From: CAYWPG01 sp964460035
GTDB lineage: Bacteria; Pseudomonadota; Gammaproteobacteria; Nitrococcales; AK92
Assembly: GCA_964460035.1 (NCBI GenBank)
Contig: CAYWPG010000013.1
Location: 27,955-91,954 of the forward strand
DNA length: 64,000 bases
Reading direction: 5' to 3'
Part shown: positions 35,732-44,699 of the stretch, piece after piece
How the letters are laid out: every line of letters starts with the position of its first letter
Position numbering within the stretch: position 1 is the stretch's first letter
Notes under the pieces: generated by a model
Database searches by the model: none
Told to the model about the DNA's origin: nothing
Seen by the model: the letters and a program-made list of their open reading frames with translations, nothing else
Program-made: the position numbers and the translations under genes

Positions 35732-35740
35732 TTATAACAT
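35729..35740. promoter_or_regulatory. Probable Zur operator between zur and znuA
   Basis: ATGTTATAACAT is a perfect 12-bp palindrome that matches the core of gammaproteobacterial Zur boxes (TGTTATA-type arms). It lies 44 bp upstream of zur and 30 bp upstream of znuA, so one dimer pair could control both directions. Confidence 0.78.
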
Positions 35741-35769
35741 CGGCCACTCGCTTTCACGGGAAATTGCCG

Positions 35770-36687
35770 ATGCGCCGCCTTCTCTTCGCAATGTTCTTGT
35801 GGCTGCCGGCGGTGCTTGCGCAGGCACAGGAACCGCATGTCGTAACCACCATCAAGCCCCTACACTCGCTGGTAAGCGGCGTCATGGCGGGTGTGGGCGA
35901 GCCGCTGTTGCTGCTGCGTGGGGCCGAATCGCCGCATACCTATTCTCTGCGCCCATCGGATGCGCGCGCGCTGGAGCGTGCGGATGCGGTCATTTGGATT
36001 GGTCCCGAGCTGGAGGGATTCCTGCTGCGTCCGCTGCACAGCCTGGCGGGCAAAGCGCGTCAGCTGCGAATCATGACACTGCCCGAGCTGGTTCTCCACC
36101 CTGCGAGGGCAGGCGGAGGATGGGATGCGCACCATGACCACGGTCATCGCCACCGCGGGACTGGGCGCAACCAGCGGCCAGATCCGCACATCTGGCTGGA
36201 TCCGCATAACGCCACAGTCATTGTCCATGCCGTCGCCTCGTTGCTGGCCGAGATAGACCCTGACAATGCCCAGGTGTACACGCGCAACGCCGCCGAGCTG
36301 GCGACACGCCTTGGGGAGCTGGACGGCGAGCTCAGCGCTCAACTCGGCCCAGTACGCCACCAGAATTACTTGGTATTCCACGATGCTTACCAGTACTTGG
36401 AGCGGCGCTACGGTCTGAACGCCGTTGGCTCGGTCACGGTCAGCGCCGAACGCGCTCCCGGCGTACGGCGCTTGGTGCAACTGCGGGAACGAATCGCGGA
36501 TGCCAATGCGCGTTGCGTATTCCGAGAGCCGCAATTCGAGCCCGGAATTTTGTACACGCTGATCGAGAACACCAATGCCCGGCCCGGCGTGCTGGATCCA
36601 CTGGGCGCAGACCTGGCGCCAGGCCCGGACGCATACTTTCAGCTGATGCGCAATCTCGCCGCTTCCCTGCGCGGCTGCCTGAATTGA
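35770..36687 (+). CDS. znuA: Zinc ABC transporter substrate-binding protein ZnuA
   Basis: A 305-residue periplasmic binding protein. A signal peptide (about 1-20, ending LAQAQ) is followed by TIKPLHSLVSGV and the metal-site His in ESPHTYSLRPSDA. The His-rich loop HHDHGHRHRGTG (about 119-130) precedes DPHIWLDPHN, and VFHDAYQYLE holds the third His. It delivers Zn2+ to ZnuBC. ATG 35770 gives the signal peptide; the longer open frame upstream overlaps zur on the other strand. It is controlled by the Zur box just upstream. Confidence 0.95.
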   Translation: MRRLLFAMFLWLPAVLAQAQEPHVVTTIKPLHSLVSGVMAGVGEPLLLLRGAESPHTYSLRPSDARALERADAVIWIGPELEGFLLRPLHSLAGKARQLRIMTLPELVLHPARAGGGWDAHHDHGHRHRGTGRNQRPDPHIWLDPHNATVIVHAVASLLAEIDPDNAQVYTRNAAELATRLGELDGELSAQLGPVRHQNYLVFHDAYQYLERRYGLNAVGSVTVSAERAPGVRRLVQLRERIADANARCVFREPQFEPGILYTLIENTNARPGVLDPLGADLAPGPDAYFQLMRNLAASLRGCLN

Positions 36688-36810
36688 TCGCCCGACACCA
36701 CAGCCGCAGGGCTCACAGCGGTGAGCTGCCCCTGAGCTTGCATGCCCAAGCCACGCAGGCCACGGGCCAGGGCACTGGCTTTAGCTGCCGGGCCAGCGTG
36801 GCCTGAAGTA

Positions 36811-37485
36811 TCAGCTGGTGACATTATCGCGTAGATACACCGGCACAGCGGCCTCCGCCGCGACCAGCCTGTCCGCTGCGGCCATGACGGCGGCCAAGGC
36901 GATCAGGTCGCGCGCTTGCGGCAGCCTATCGGCCTGAACCGCCTGTACTCTCTGCCCGCAACGCTCCCGCAGAAGCTGCTCGTACGTCCCCCAGCCTGTC
37001 CCGACTCCAGTCCACCCGTCCGTGGCCGGGACCGGCACCTCGTCGGGCTTGACGACCAGCTCGCTATCCTCCAGCACCATGATTCCTTCCACGGCCCGGT
37101 AGCGTCCCCAGTACACCTCGCCCATACGCGCGTCTATGGCCGCCAGCACCTGTTCGCTGGCCAGCTCCCGCAGAGCGCCCTGGGCAAGCGTAGCCAAGGT
37201 CGACACGGGCGCGACCGGCAGGTCGTGGGCAAAGGCCAGCCCTTGGGCAACGCTTGCAGCGATTCTTACTCCGGTAAAAGAGCCCGGGCCCTGGCAGAAA
37301 GCGATCAGCGACAGCGCGCCAGTCGCCAGTTCCGCCTGTGCCAGCACCTCATCGATCATGGGCAGGATCCGCTGGGCATGGCCGCGCGGCAGCACCTCGT
37401 AGCGAGAGATCACGTCCTTGCCGTACTGAAGAGCTACCGAACAAGCCTCGGTGCTGGTGTCAATGGCCAATATCGTCTGCTGCAT
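36811..37485 (-). CDS. tsaB: tRNA threonylcarbamoyladenosine biosynthesis protein TsaB
   Basis: A 224-residue ASKHA-fold protein. The N-terminal phosphate motif ILAIDTSTEACSVAL and the stretch FCQGPGSFTGVRIAASVAQGLA are TsaB signatures, and DARMGEVYW follows. TsaB pairs with TsaD and TsaE to make the t6A modification on tRNAs that read ANN codons. It is convergent with znuA; the region upstream to 37704 is empty. Confidence 0.95.
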   Translation of the reverse strand: MQQTILAIDTSTEACSVALQYGKDVISRYEVLPRGHAQRILPMIDEVLAQAELATGALSLIAFCQGPGSFTGVRIAASVAQGLAFAHDLPVAPVSTLATLAQGALRELASEQVLAAIDARMGEVYWGRYRAVEGIMVLEDSELVVKPDEVPVPATDGWTGVGTGWGTYEQLLRERCGQRVQAVQADRLPQARDLIALAAVMAAADRLVAAEAAVPVYLRDNVTS

Positions 37486-37704
37486 GAGCCACCCTTAGTT
37501 GAGCGCCAAGCGAAGCGCGCTGCCGGCATCGCTCGGCATACCGGCGAGCAGCGCGGCCTCCCGCCCGTATGGATTCAAGTTAGAGCCCGCGCTCTGGAAA
37601 CTGCGGCACATCCTTAACACCCTTGAAACTTGTCCACAACCATCCCGTCGCCCGCAACCTCGACATGCCCCCGAGCAACGCCTGAACAGGCGCAAGAGCG
37701 TCTT

Positions 37705-39012
37705 CTAGCGGTTTGGCATGTCCTCCGCCTCCGTTGCCTCGACAGCCTCCTCCCCGGGCCCGAAATCAAACTCCAGCTGACGCTCCTCCGAACGCGGATC
37801 CAATGCACTGGCATAAGCCGTGGAGGTCGCGGGCATGGTCACGAAATCCGCTTGCTCCGCCACCACCAGAGGCGCGCCGACCCGATGTCGGTAATAGGCG
37901 AAGCCGGCGAGCAGCGCCGCCACGCTGCCTGTGCCCCAGAACAACCCCTGCGGGCCGGTCGCCTCCATCAGGTATGCGGCTGCAACCGGCCCGAAGATCA
38001 TACCGACTCCGTGCGCCATCAGAAGCCCCGCGGCGGCACCTACCAGCTCCTCGGGCGCGATGGAGTCGTTAGCAATGGCAAGGCTCAACGGATAAATGGT
38101 GAACGCCAGACCGCCCCAGACCGCCGATAGCAGCAACACTCCCCCGCCGGGCGGCCCCCGAGCCGCGAGCGCGATCAAAACGCTGCACAGTGCCACCCCA
38201 AGGGCAACACCGAACACGGTCCAGCGCCGGTCATAGATATCCGCGAGCTTGCCCAGGGGCCATTGCAATAGCAGGCCGCCCAAGACGGTCGCACCCATTA
38301 GCGCGGAGACCTGCGCCAGCGTGAATCCCACACCCTCGGCAAACACCGGCCCCATGGCCATGAAACTGCCGCTGATCACGCCGGCGCACGCCGCCCCGAA
38401 CAGCCCTAATGGCGAAATGGCGTAGAGCCGCCGCAGCCCCACCGATCGGGCTTCTATGATTTGCGGCGAGGATGCCCGAGTCAGGGCGACGGGCACTAAA
38501 GCGACGGCGAACAGAAAGGCGGCCACACTAAAGAGCTCAAAGCCGGTAACGGGCCAGACGTTGAGCAAGAACTGCCCTCCCCCCAACCCGGCGTAGGTCG
38601 TAATGCTATAGAAAGCAAGGACTTGGCCGCGATACTCGCGTGGCGTGCGATCATTGAGCCAGCTCTCGGCGAGCATATACAGCCCAGCCAGGCAAAATCC
38701 GAACACCCCACGCATCAACGCCCATACAACAGGGTCGATCATGACCGGGTAGACCAAGGTAGAGCCCGCCGCGATCGCCGACAGCGCCGCAAACGTTCGA
38801 ATATGGCCCACCTTGCGAATGATCCTGTGGCACACCAACGGGGCGATCACAAATCCCACCGAATAGCACGCCATGACCAAGCCTATGATCCGCGTTGGAA
38901 ACTCCTCAACGCCCATCCGAACCGCAAGCAAGGTACCAAGCAGTCCGCTGCCGGTGAGCAGGATGGCCAGAGACATCAGCAAGGACGAGAACGGATAGAG
39001 TGTGCGGCGCAT
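37705..39012 (-). CDS. MFS transporter (YcaD/TetA-like)
   Basis: A 435-residue permease with 12 predicted helices. The loop LAESWLNDRTPREYRGQVLAFYSITTYAG (about 113-141) is typical of the YcaD/MFS_1 group, and FPTRIIGLVMACYSVGFVIAPLV is the first-loop region. The acidic, soluble C-terminal tail (last 30 residues) is unusual. The substrate is unknown. It is divergent from the ectoine genes, about 480 bp apart, so a role in osmolyte export can be asked but is not shown. Confidence 0.85.
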   Translation of the reverse strand: MRRTLYPFSSLLMSLAILLTGSGLLGTLLAVRMGVEEFPTRIIGLVMACYSVGFVIAPLVCHRIIRKVGHIRTFAALSAIAAGSTLVYPVMIDPVVWALMRGVFGFCLAGLYMLAESWLNDRTPREYRGQVLAFYSITTYAGLGGGQFLLNVWPVTGFELFSVAAFLFAVALVPVALTRASSPQIIEARSVGLRRLYAISPLGLFGAACAGVISGSFMAMGPVFAEGVGFTLAQVSALMGATVLGGLLLQWPLGKLADIYDRRWTVFGVALGVALCSVLIALAARGPPGGGVLLLSAVWGGLAFTIYPLSLAIANDSIAPEELVGAAAGLLMAHGVGMIFGPVAAAYLMEATGPQGLFWGTGSVAALLAGFAYYRHRVGAPLVVAEQADFVTMPATSTAYASALDPRSEERQLEFDFGPGEEAVEATEAEDMPNR

Positions 39013-39489
39013 AGCGTGCCCGGACTGCGGCGGTGGAGGTTCAGGGCCCGCGACCAGGCCGAGGACCGACTGCCATGGTAAACGATACCACCGTCCCGAG
39101 CGACCGATGGATCGCCTCAGGCGCTATTACCGGCGTCCAAGAACGGTAGATTGCACCGCTTTGATAACGGTAAACAACGACTCCACACAATCCTTTTGAC
39201 CCGCCTATAAAGAAATAAAAAAAGCCAATAAAAATTAGAGAAAAATGATAACACAGCTTGACTTGACCAATAATCCATGTTTTTATGGTATTGATAAATC
39301 CCGCTTCACACCCCACATCGACTGTGTGTCACCAGGTGTTTTCAGCCATATCGCGCGGTCTTCCGCGGGATACCAGGAACTTGAGGCGCCACCGCGGTCG
39401 AAGCGCCTCCAACGGCAGAGGATATGCCAGGAAGTCGCTCCCAGGAGCGTCCGCATCACGCGAACGAGCCACAATCGAAGACCGGAACG
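39013..39489 (+). promoter_or_regulatory. AT-rich leader and promoter region of the ectoine operon
   Basis: The segment 39190-39300 is far richer in A/T than its surroundings. TTGACT at 39258-39263 followed after 17 bases by TTTTAT at 39281-39286 is a candidate -35/-10 pair; other alignments are possible. Such AT-rich upstream DNA is usual for osmotically induced ect promoters. No ectR-like regulator gene is present. Confidence 0.45.
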
Positions 39490-40077
39490 ATGGATACAAC
39501 TTCCGGCGCAAACCGTAAAGACGGATTTGATTGCAAGGATTTGCTTTCCAAAATCGCCCCAATGGAAAACAACATAATTTTTCGCAACCCAACAATCGAT
39601 GACGGCACCAAAATCTGGCAGCTCGTTAAAGAAACAGGTGTCTTAGATCTTAATTCAGCCTATTTGTATCTGTTGCTCTGCAAAGACTATGCAGACACCT
39701 GCGTAATCGCAGAGCGAAAAGGGCAACTACTAGGTTTCGCCACCGGCTATCGCCCGCCGGGTCGCGAGAACGTCATCTTCCTATGGCAAATAGGTGTGGC
39801 GGCTGCCGCTCAAGGACAAGGTCTAGGCAAGCGTCTGGTCGCTCAGTTCCTGCGCAGCCGCGGCGCCAGCGGCGCCAGCGTGCTGGAAACCACCATTGCT
39901 CCCTCGAACACGCGCTCGCGCGCGCTTTTTCGCGGCATTGCCCGCGATCTCGGGACCGTCTGCGAAGTGCAGCCCTGTTTTCGCGCCAGCCAGTTCCCAG
40001 GCAACGCGCACGAGGACGAGGAGTTGTTCCGCATCGGTCCGTTCGACCTCGCCCGGCCCAACTCGCTGATCGAGTAG
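39490..40077 (+). CDS. ectA: L-2,4-diaminobutyrate N4-acetyltransferase EctA
   Basis: A 195-residue GNAT enzyme. FRNPTIDDGTKIWQLVKETGVLDLNSAYLYLLLCKDYA is the EctA N-terminal signature, and AAQGQGLGKRLV is the acetyl-CoA-binding motif. It acetylates diaminobutyrate to N-gamma-acetyl-diaminobutyrate (ADABA). ATG 39490 has GGAACG upstream; ATG 39562 would give a 171-residue protein that also fits, and ATG 39424 is less likely. EctB follows 12 bp downstream. Confidence 0.93.
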   Translation: MDTTSGANRKDGFDCKDLLSKIAPMENNIIFRNPTIDDGTKIWQLVKETGVLDLNSAYLYLLLCKDYADTCVIAERKGQLLGFATGYRPPGRENVIFLWQIGVAAAAQGQGLGKRLVAQFLRSRGASGASVLETTIAPSNTRSRALFRGIARDLGTVCEVQPCFRASQFPGNAHEDEELFRIGPFDLARPNSLIE

Positions 40078-40089
40078 AGAGGAATCGTT

Positions 40090-41376
40090 ATGACTATGGA
40101 TATTATCGAGCGGCACGAATCCGTCGTGCGGAGTTATTGCCGCAATTTTCCCGCCGTTTTCGACAAGGCGGTCGGCAGCTGCCTGTACGATACGAGCGGA
40201 CGGCGCTACCTGGACTTCTTCGCCGGGGCCAGCGTCATCAACTACGGACACAACAACCGGCGGCTCAAAGCCAAGCTGATCGAGTACATAGACAGCGACG
40301 GCATCACCCACAGCCTTGACATGGCCTGCACCGCCAAGGCTATGTTTCTAAAGACTTTTCATGAATTGATCCTGCAGCCCCGAGGGATGGATTACAAGGT
40401 TCAGTTCCCCGGCCCGGCGGGCAACAACAGCGTTGAGGCGGCGCTCAAGCTCGCGCGCAAGGTCAAGGGCCGGGAAAAGATCATCTCCTTCACCAACGCT
40501 TTCCACGGCATGACGCTTGGCGCTCTCTCCGTCACCGGTAACGCCTTCAAGCGCAGCGGCGCCGGACTGCCGTTGAACTACAGCGATACCATGCCCTTCT
40601 GCGGCTACTTCGGCGATGAGGTGGACACGATCGAGTACCTGGACCGCTTCCTCAGCGACAGCGGCAGCGGCGTGGACCTGCCAGCGGCCGTTATCGTCGA
40701 GACCATTCAGGCCGAGGGCGGGATCAAGGTCGCGGAAGACAAGTGGCTGCAGGATCTGCAGGCGCTATGCCGCAAGTACGACATGCTGTTTATCGTGGAC
40801 GATATCCAGGTCGGGTGTGGACGCACCGGCACTTTCTTCAGTTTCGAGCGGGCAGGCCTCGACCCGGATATCGTCTGTCTGTCCAAGGCGCTGAGCGGCT
40901 ATGGCCTTCCTTTCGCAATCACGCTGTTAAAGCCCGAACTCGATCAGTGGGAACCGGGCGAGCATAACGGCACTTTCCGCGGCAACGATCTTGCCTTCAT
41001 TACCGCCACCGAGACGCTCAAGCTGTACTGGTCCGACGACAAGCTCTCGCGCGAGGTAGTGGCCAAGGCGCAACTGGTCGAAGCCGAGCTGGTGAAGATC
41101 ATCAAACGCTACCCTGAGGCTCAGGGCACCCACCGTGGCCGCGGGCTCATCCAAGGCATTGAGTTCGCCAACATCGAGCTTGCGGGAGTGGTCTCCAGTA
41201 TCGCTTTCGAACACGGATTAATCATCGAAACCTCAGGACCCGAGGGCCAGGTACTGAAGCTGCTGCCGCCGCTGACAATCAGCGAAGAGGAGCTGCGCGA
41301 GGGCCTGGCCATCATCGACCGCAGCGTGGCCGAAGCGCTGGACCGGCTTGGCGTACGCGCCAAGAAAGCGGGCTGA
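40090..41376 (+). CDS. ectB: L-2,4-diaminobutyrate transaminase EctB
   Basis: A 428-residue class III aminotransferase with the PLP lysine in CLSKALSGYGLP (Lys266) and the cofactor Asp in FIVDDIQVGCGRTG. The N-terminus ERHESVVRSYCRNFP and GPAGNNSVEAALK match EctB. It converts aspartate semialdehyde and glutamate to diaminobutyrate, the precursor of EctA's substrate. GAGAGG lies upstream. In other ect operons ectC follows at once; here a hairpin follows seven bases after the stop. Confidence 0.96.
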   Translation: MTMDIIERHESVVRSYCRNFPAVFDKAVGSCLYDTSGRRYLDFFAGASVINYGHNNRRLKAKLIEYIDSDGITHSLDMACTAKAMFLKTFHELILQPRGMDYKVQFPGPAGNNSVEAALKLARKVKGREKIISFTNAFHGMTLGALSVTGNAFKRSGAGLPLNYSDTMPFCGYFGDEVDTIEYLDRFLSDSGSGVDLPAAVIVETIQAEGGIKVAEDKWLQDLQALCRKYDMLFIVDDIQVGCGRTGTFFSFERAGLDPDIVCLSKALSGYGLPFAITLLKPELDQWEPGEHNGTFRGNDLAFITATETLKLYWSDDKLSREVVAKAQLVEAELVKIIKRYPEAQGTHRGRGLIQGIEFANIELAGVVSSIAFEHGLIIETSGPEGQVLKLLPPLTISEEELREGLAIIDRSVAEALDRLGVRAKKAG

Positions 41377-41382
41377 GCAAGC

Positions 41383-41410
41383 GCCGGGAGCGGCGAAAGC
41401 CGCTCCCGGC
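41383..41410 (+). terminator. Strong terminator-like hairpin after ectB
   Basis: GCCGGGAGCGGC, a GAAA tetraloop, GCCGCTCCCGGC: a perfect 12-bp GC-rich stem, starting six bases after the ectB stop. No long T-run follows, but the structure should block or shield the ectAB transcript from reading into ectD. Confidence 0.7.
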
Positions 41411-41736
41411 CTAGCGCGACGTGCTCCTTGGACAATGCCCGCGCACCGCGGTCTTACCAGACGCATGAGCAGGCGTGCATTCGCGATAACGTCCGGTCGT
41501 GAACACCGCGCGGAAAATGACGCCGCCCCGCAGGTCAGCACAAGCTAAGAAGCAGCCGACCGCTGCAGCGGGTCACCCAGCCCAAAGGCGCCGCACATGC
41601 GCGCGAGCGCGTCGCCCCCTTAGTCCCGCGCGCCGACTTGCCGGGCCTGCCCGGCAGTTTGCGGTGGCGATCACGCCACCATCAACCCTGGAGGACTAAC
41701 GCAACATCTCACAGCCTTATGCAGGAGTCTCGCATC
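41411..41736 (+). promoter_or_regulatory. ectB-ectD spacer with two hairpins; no ectC
   Basis: About 325 bases where ectC is usually found. No ectoine synthase sequence is visible in any frame. Two small hairpins lie near the end: 41639-41656 (TGCCGGG, CCTG, CCCGGCA) and 41663-41680 (GGTGGCG, ATCA, CGCCACC). They sit in the ectD leader, just ahead of the AGGAG at 41722-41726, and could regulate ectD. Confidence 0.55.
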
Positions 41737-42660
41737 ATGGATAACGTGCAAGATCTCTACCCCACCCGCCTTGAACGGCCCGCGGCGATGTTCGAACGCC
41801 TCGACCCGATCGTCTACGGCAATCCAGCCCAGCCGGGCCCCCTAAGCGGTGAACAGCTCGCTCAATTCGAACGCGACGGCTTCTTGTTCCTCGAGTCGTA
41901 CTTTTCTCTAGACGAGATCGCCGAGTTCCGCGCCGAGCTCGATCGGCTTGCCCGCGACGATAGTCTGCGGGGCTGGGATGGCGTGATCCGCGAGCCCGGC
42001 AGCGATGAGGTCCGCTCCATATTCGAGATTCACCGCAGGTCGAAATGCTTCGCCAAGCTGGCTCGTGATCCTCGCCTGCTCGCCATAGCCCAGCAGATCC
42101 TCGGCAGCGAGGTGTACATTCACCAGTCGCGCATCAACTACAAGCCGGGTTTCAAAGGCAAGGGCTTCAACTGGCACTCCGACTTCGAAACCTGGCATGC
42201 CGAGGACGGAATGCCCCGCATGCGCGCCGTCAGCTTCTCGATCGTGCTTACCGACAACAACGAATTCAACGGGCCGCTCATGTTGGTGCCCGGCTCGCAC
42301 CGCTACTTCGTGCCCTGCGTAGGCGCCACGCCTGACGACCACTACCGGCGCTCGCTCCAAGAGCAGCAGGTCGGCGTTCCCGATAACGACAGCCTGGCCA
42401 CGCTGATAGATCGCGCCGGCGGGATTCAAGCGCCCAAAGGTCCGGCCGGCTCCATGCTGCTGTTCGACTGCAACACCATGCACGGATCCAACGCCAACAT
42501 GTCGCCTTACCCGCGCAGCAATGTCTTCTTCGTCTACAACAGCGTGGAGAATCTGCCAGCCGCACCTTACGCAGCCAAGCAGCGGCGACCGGAATTCCTC
42601 TGCGCTCGTGAGCACGTGCCGTTGCGTCCAGTGGAACAGCCGGCGGGACTGCCGGTCTGA
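41737..42660 (+). CDS. ectD: Ectoine 5-hydroxylase EctD
   Basis: A 307-residue Fe(II)/2-oxoglutarate dioxygenase. The signature FNWHSDFETWHAEDGMP (about 144-160) carries two iron ligands, His147 and Asp149; the third is His249 in DCNTMHGSN. Numbers and spacing agree closely with characterised EctD enzymes. It hydroxylates ectoine to 5-hydroxyectoine. ATG 41737 has AGGAG nine bases upstream. Its substrate needs EctC, which is not encoded here. Confidence 0.95.
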   Translation: MDNVQDLYPTRLERPAAMFERLDPIVYGNPAQPGPLSGEQLAQFERDGFLFLESYFSLDEIAEFRAELDRLARDDSLRGWDGVIREPGSDEVRSIFEIHRRSKCFAKLARDPRLLAIAQQILGSEVYIHQSRINYKPGFKGKGFNWHSDFETWHAEDGMPRMRAVSFSIVLTDNNEFNGPLMLVPGSHRYFVPCVGATPDDHYRRSLQEQQVGVPDNDSLATLIDRAGGIQAPKGPAGSMLLFDCNTMHGSNANMSPYPRSNVFFVYNSVENLPAAPYAAKQRRPEFLCAREHVPLRPVEQPAGLPV

Positions 42661-42666
42661 CCCGCA

Positions 42667-42704
42667 CCGGCCTCGCCGCCCTCATGCAGAGCCGGCGAGG
42701 CCGG
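42667..42704. terminator. Hairpin between convergent ectD and helicase genes
   Basis: A perfect 12-bp stem (CCGGCCTCGCCG with CGGCGAGGCCGG) around a 14-base loop, starting six bases after the ectD stop. Confidence 0.55.
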
Positions 42705-42755
42705 CGGCAAACCGCAGAACGCGCTCTCCAGCACGGTAGGCGGAGTCGTTTCCGC

Positions 42756-44699
42756 CTACCCTTCCGTCGTAAGCGGCCTCTCCGCGGCACCGGAGCTCGC
42801 GAAGAATGCCTGCACCGCGCCTAGATCGCGGGTCAGCGGCATTGCCGGCAAACTGTTTCGGAACACGCGGCCATAGAAGCGCGTAAGGATCCGCGTATCG
42901 CCGATCATGAGCACACCGCGATCGTCGCTACCGCGGATCAATCGCCCCACCCCTTGTCGTAGCCCGATCACCGCAAGGGGCAGCTGGTATTCCATGAAAG
43001 CGTTTCGCTGCGCCGCCGTCAGTGCCATGATCTTCGCCTGCAACACAGGATCGCCCGGCGAGCCAAAGGGCAAGCGATCGATAATCACGCAGGACAAGGC
43101 CTCCCCTTGCACGTCCACGCCTTCCCAGAAGCTGCCCGTGGCCAGGAGTACAGCGTTCCCTTCCGCGCGAAAGCGCTCCAGCAACTCCGCCTGCGCCGCC
43201 TCGCCCTGCACCAGTAGCGGATAAGCCAGCCGCTCGCGCATGTACTCCGCTGCCTCGCGTAACGCACGATGGCTGGTGAACAGCATGAATGCCCGTCCGC
43301 CGCTTGCCTGCAGCACGGCCTCGGCCGCCCGCAGAAAGCCGAGAAAGTAGTTGGGTGCTGTGGGCGGAGGCAGGGCTGGCACATACAGCAGCGCGTTATT
43401 CGCATAGTCGAACGAGCTCTGCAGACACAAGGTCTTCGGCTGATCCAGACCCAGACGTTCCGCGAAGTGGCCGAAGTCCCCGTCCACGGCCAGCGTGGCC
43501 GAGGTAAAAACCCAGCCGGCACGCCGGCGACCGAGCTGGCGGCGGAGAGGCGCGGCGACATCCAGCGGGGTGAGTCGAAGCACGAACGACTGTGCAAAGG
43601 TCTCGAACCACCGTACTGCCTGCTCGTCGTCTCTATCCAGCAACTGCCGCAGCGAATCCTGTAAAGCGGCCGCGCGCTTCGCGCAGGCCGCCAGCCCCGG
43701 CCCGCGCTCAGCTTGCGCGGCGAGCAACGCGGCCGACTCATCCAGCCACCGCTGCAAAGCGACGACGGCCGAGCGAACCGCCGGTTCGTCCGCTGCCTGT
43801 GCCCAGGCCCCGCGGCGGCCGCTGCTCCCTAGCGCTAGCCGCAGCTCTATCAATGCGCGCTCCAGCCGCTCCAGCGCAGTTGCCAGGGCGGGCACATCGC
43901 CGGCGTCGCGCTCGTACTCGCGCCTGGCATCGCGCACTAGCTCTTGCAGTTGCCGGCTGCTGACCGATGTCCCGAAGAACTGCGCCGCCACCTCGGGCAG
44001 TTGGTGCGCCTCATCCAGGATCATCGCGTCCGCTGCCGGCAATACCTCGCCGAACCCATCTTCCTTGAGCGCCCAATCCGCCATCAGCAGGTGGTGATTC
44101 ACCACCAGCAGATCCGCCTCCTGAGCGCGCCTGCGCGCTTCCATCAGGAAGCACTCGCCGAAGGACGGACACTCGCCGCCAAGACAATTGTCGGCGGTAG
44201 ACGTAACGCGTGCCTGTAGCTGCTCATCCAGCAGCGGAACGGGCGCCTCGGCAAGATCGCCGCTGCGAGTGAGGCGGCGCCAGCGCGCCAGCTCTTGCAG
44301 CTGAGCCGCTTGCTCGCGCGTGTCGAAGCGGCCGTCCGCCAGCGCGTCCTCGAAGCGATGCAGGCAGAGGTAATTGGCGCGCCCTTTAAGCAGCGCCACC
44401 CGTACGGGGAGTTCCAGAGCACGCCGCACCAGGGGCAGATCCTTTCGAAACAGCTGATCCTGCAGCGTCTTGGTGCCTGTGGAGACAATGACTTTAGCGC
44501 CGGAGAGCAGCGCGGGCACCAGATAGGCCAAGGTCTTACCGGTACCCGTGCCGGCTTCCACCACCAGCACTTTGCGCTCGTTCAAAGCCTCGTCGACGGC
44601 TTGCGCCATCTCCAACTGCTCGGGCCGGGGCCTATACCCGCCGATCGCCCGAGCCAGCGGACCGTCTGCCGCGAAGACGTCCGCCATGGAATGCATCAT
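42756..44699 (-). CDS. ATP-dependent DNA helicase, YoaA/DinG family (XPD-like)
   Basis: A 647-residue superfamily 2 helicase. Walker A is EAGTGTGKTLAYL, the DEAH box is ILDEAHQLP, and motif VI is LRQGVGRLIRG. Four cysteines for a 4Fe-4S cluster are visible (NYLCLHR; then NCLGGECPSFGEC). It unwinds DNA 5' to 3' and acts in repair and replication restart. Length and the C-terminal half fit YoaA more closely than DinG. Its ATG 44699 overlaps the upstream lipoprotein stop. Confidence 0.92.
   Translation of the reverse strand: MMHSMADVFAADGPLARAIGGYRPRPEQLEMAQAVDEALNERKVLVVEAGTGTGKTLAYLVPALLSGAKVIVSTGTKTLQDQLFRKDLPLVRRALELPVRVALLKGRANYLCLHRFEDALADGRFDTREQAAQLQELARWRRLTRSGDLAEAPVPLLDEQLQARVTSTADNCLGGECPSFGECFLMEARRRAQEADLLVVNHHLLMADWALKEDGFGEVLPAADAMILDEAHQLPEVAAQFFGTSVSSRQLQELVRDARREYERDAGDVPALATALERLERALIELRLALGSSGRRGAWAQAADEPAVRSAVVALQRWLDESAALLAAQAERGPGLAACAKRAAALQDSLRQLLDRDDEQAVRWFETFAQSFVLRLTPLDVAAPLRRQLGRRRAGWVFTSATLAVDGDFGHFAERLGLDQPKTLCLQSSFDYANNALLYVPALPPPTAPNYFLGFLRAAEAVLQASGGRAFMLFTSHRALREAAEYMRERLAYPLLVQGEAAQAELLERFRAEGNAVLLATGSFWEGVDVQGEALSCVIIDRLPFGSPGDPVLQAKIMALTAAQRNAFMEYQLPLAVIGLRQGVGRLIRGSDDRGVLMIGDTRILTRFYGRVFRNSLPAMPLTRDLGAVQAFFASSGAAERPLTTEG

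Noticed and set aside
41377..41736. Remnant of ectC between ectB and ectD
   Set aside because: Looked for the ectoine synthase N-terminus, cupin His motifs and C-terminus in all frames; nothing matched, so it is described as absent rather than as a pseudogene.
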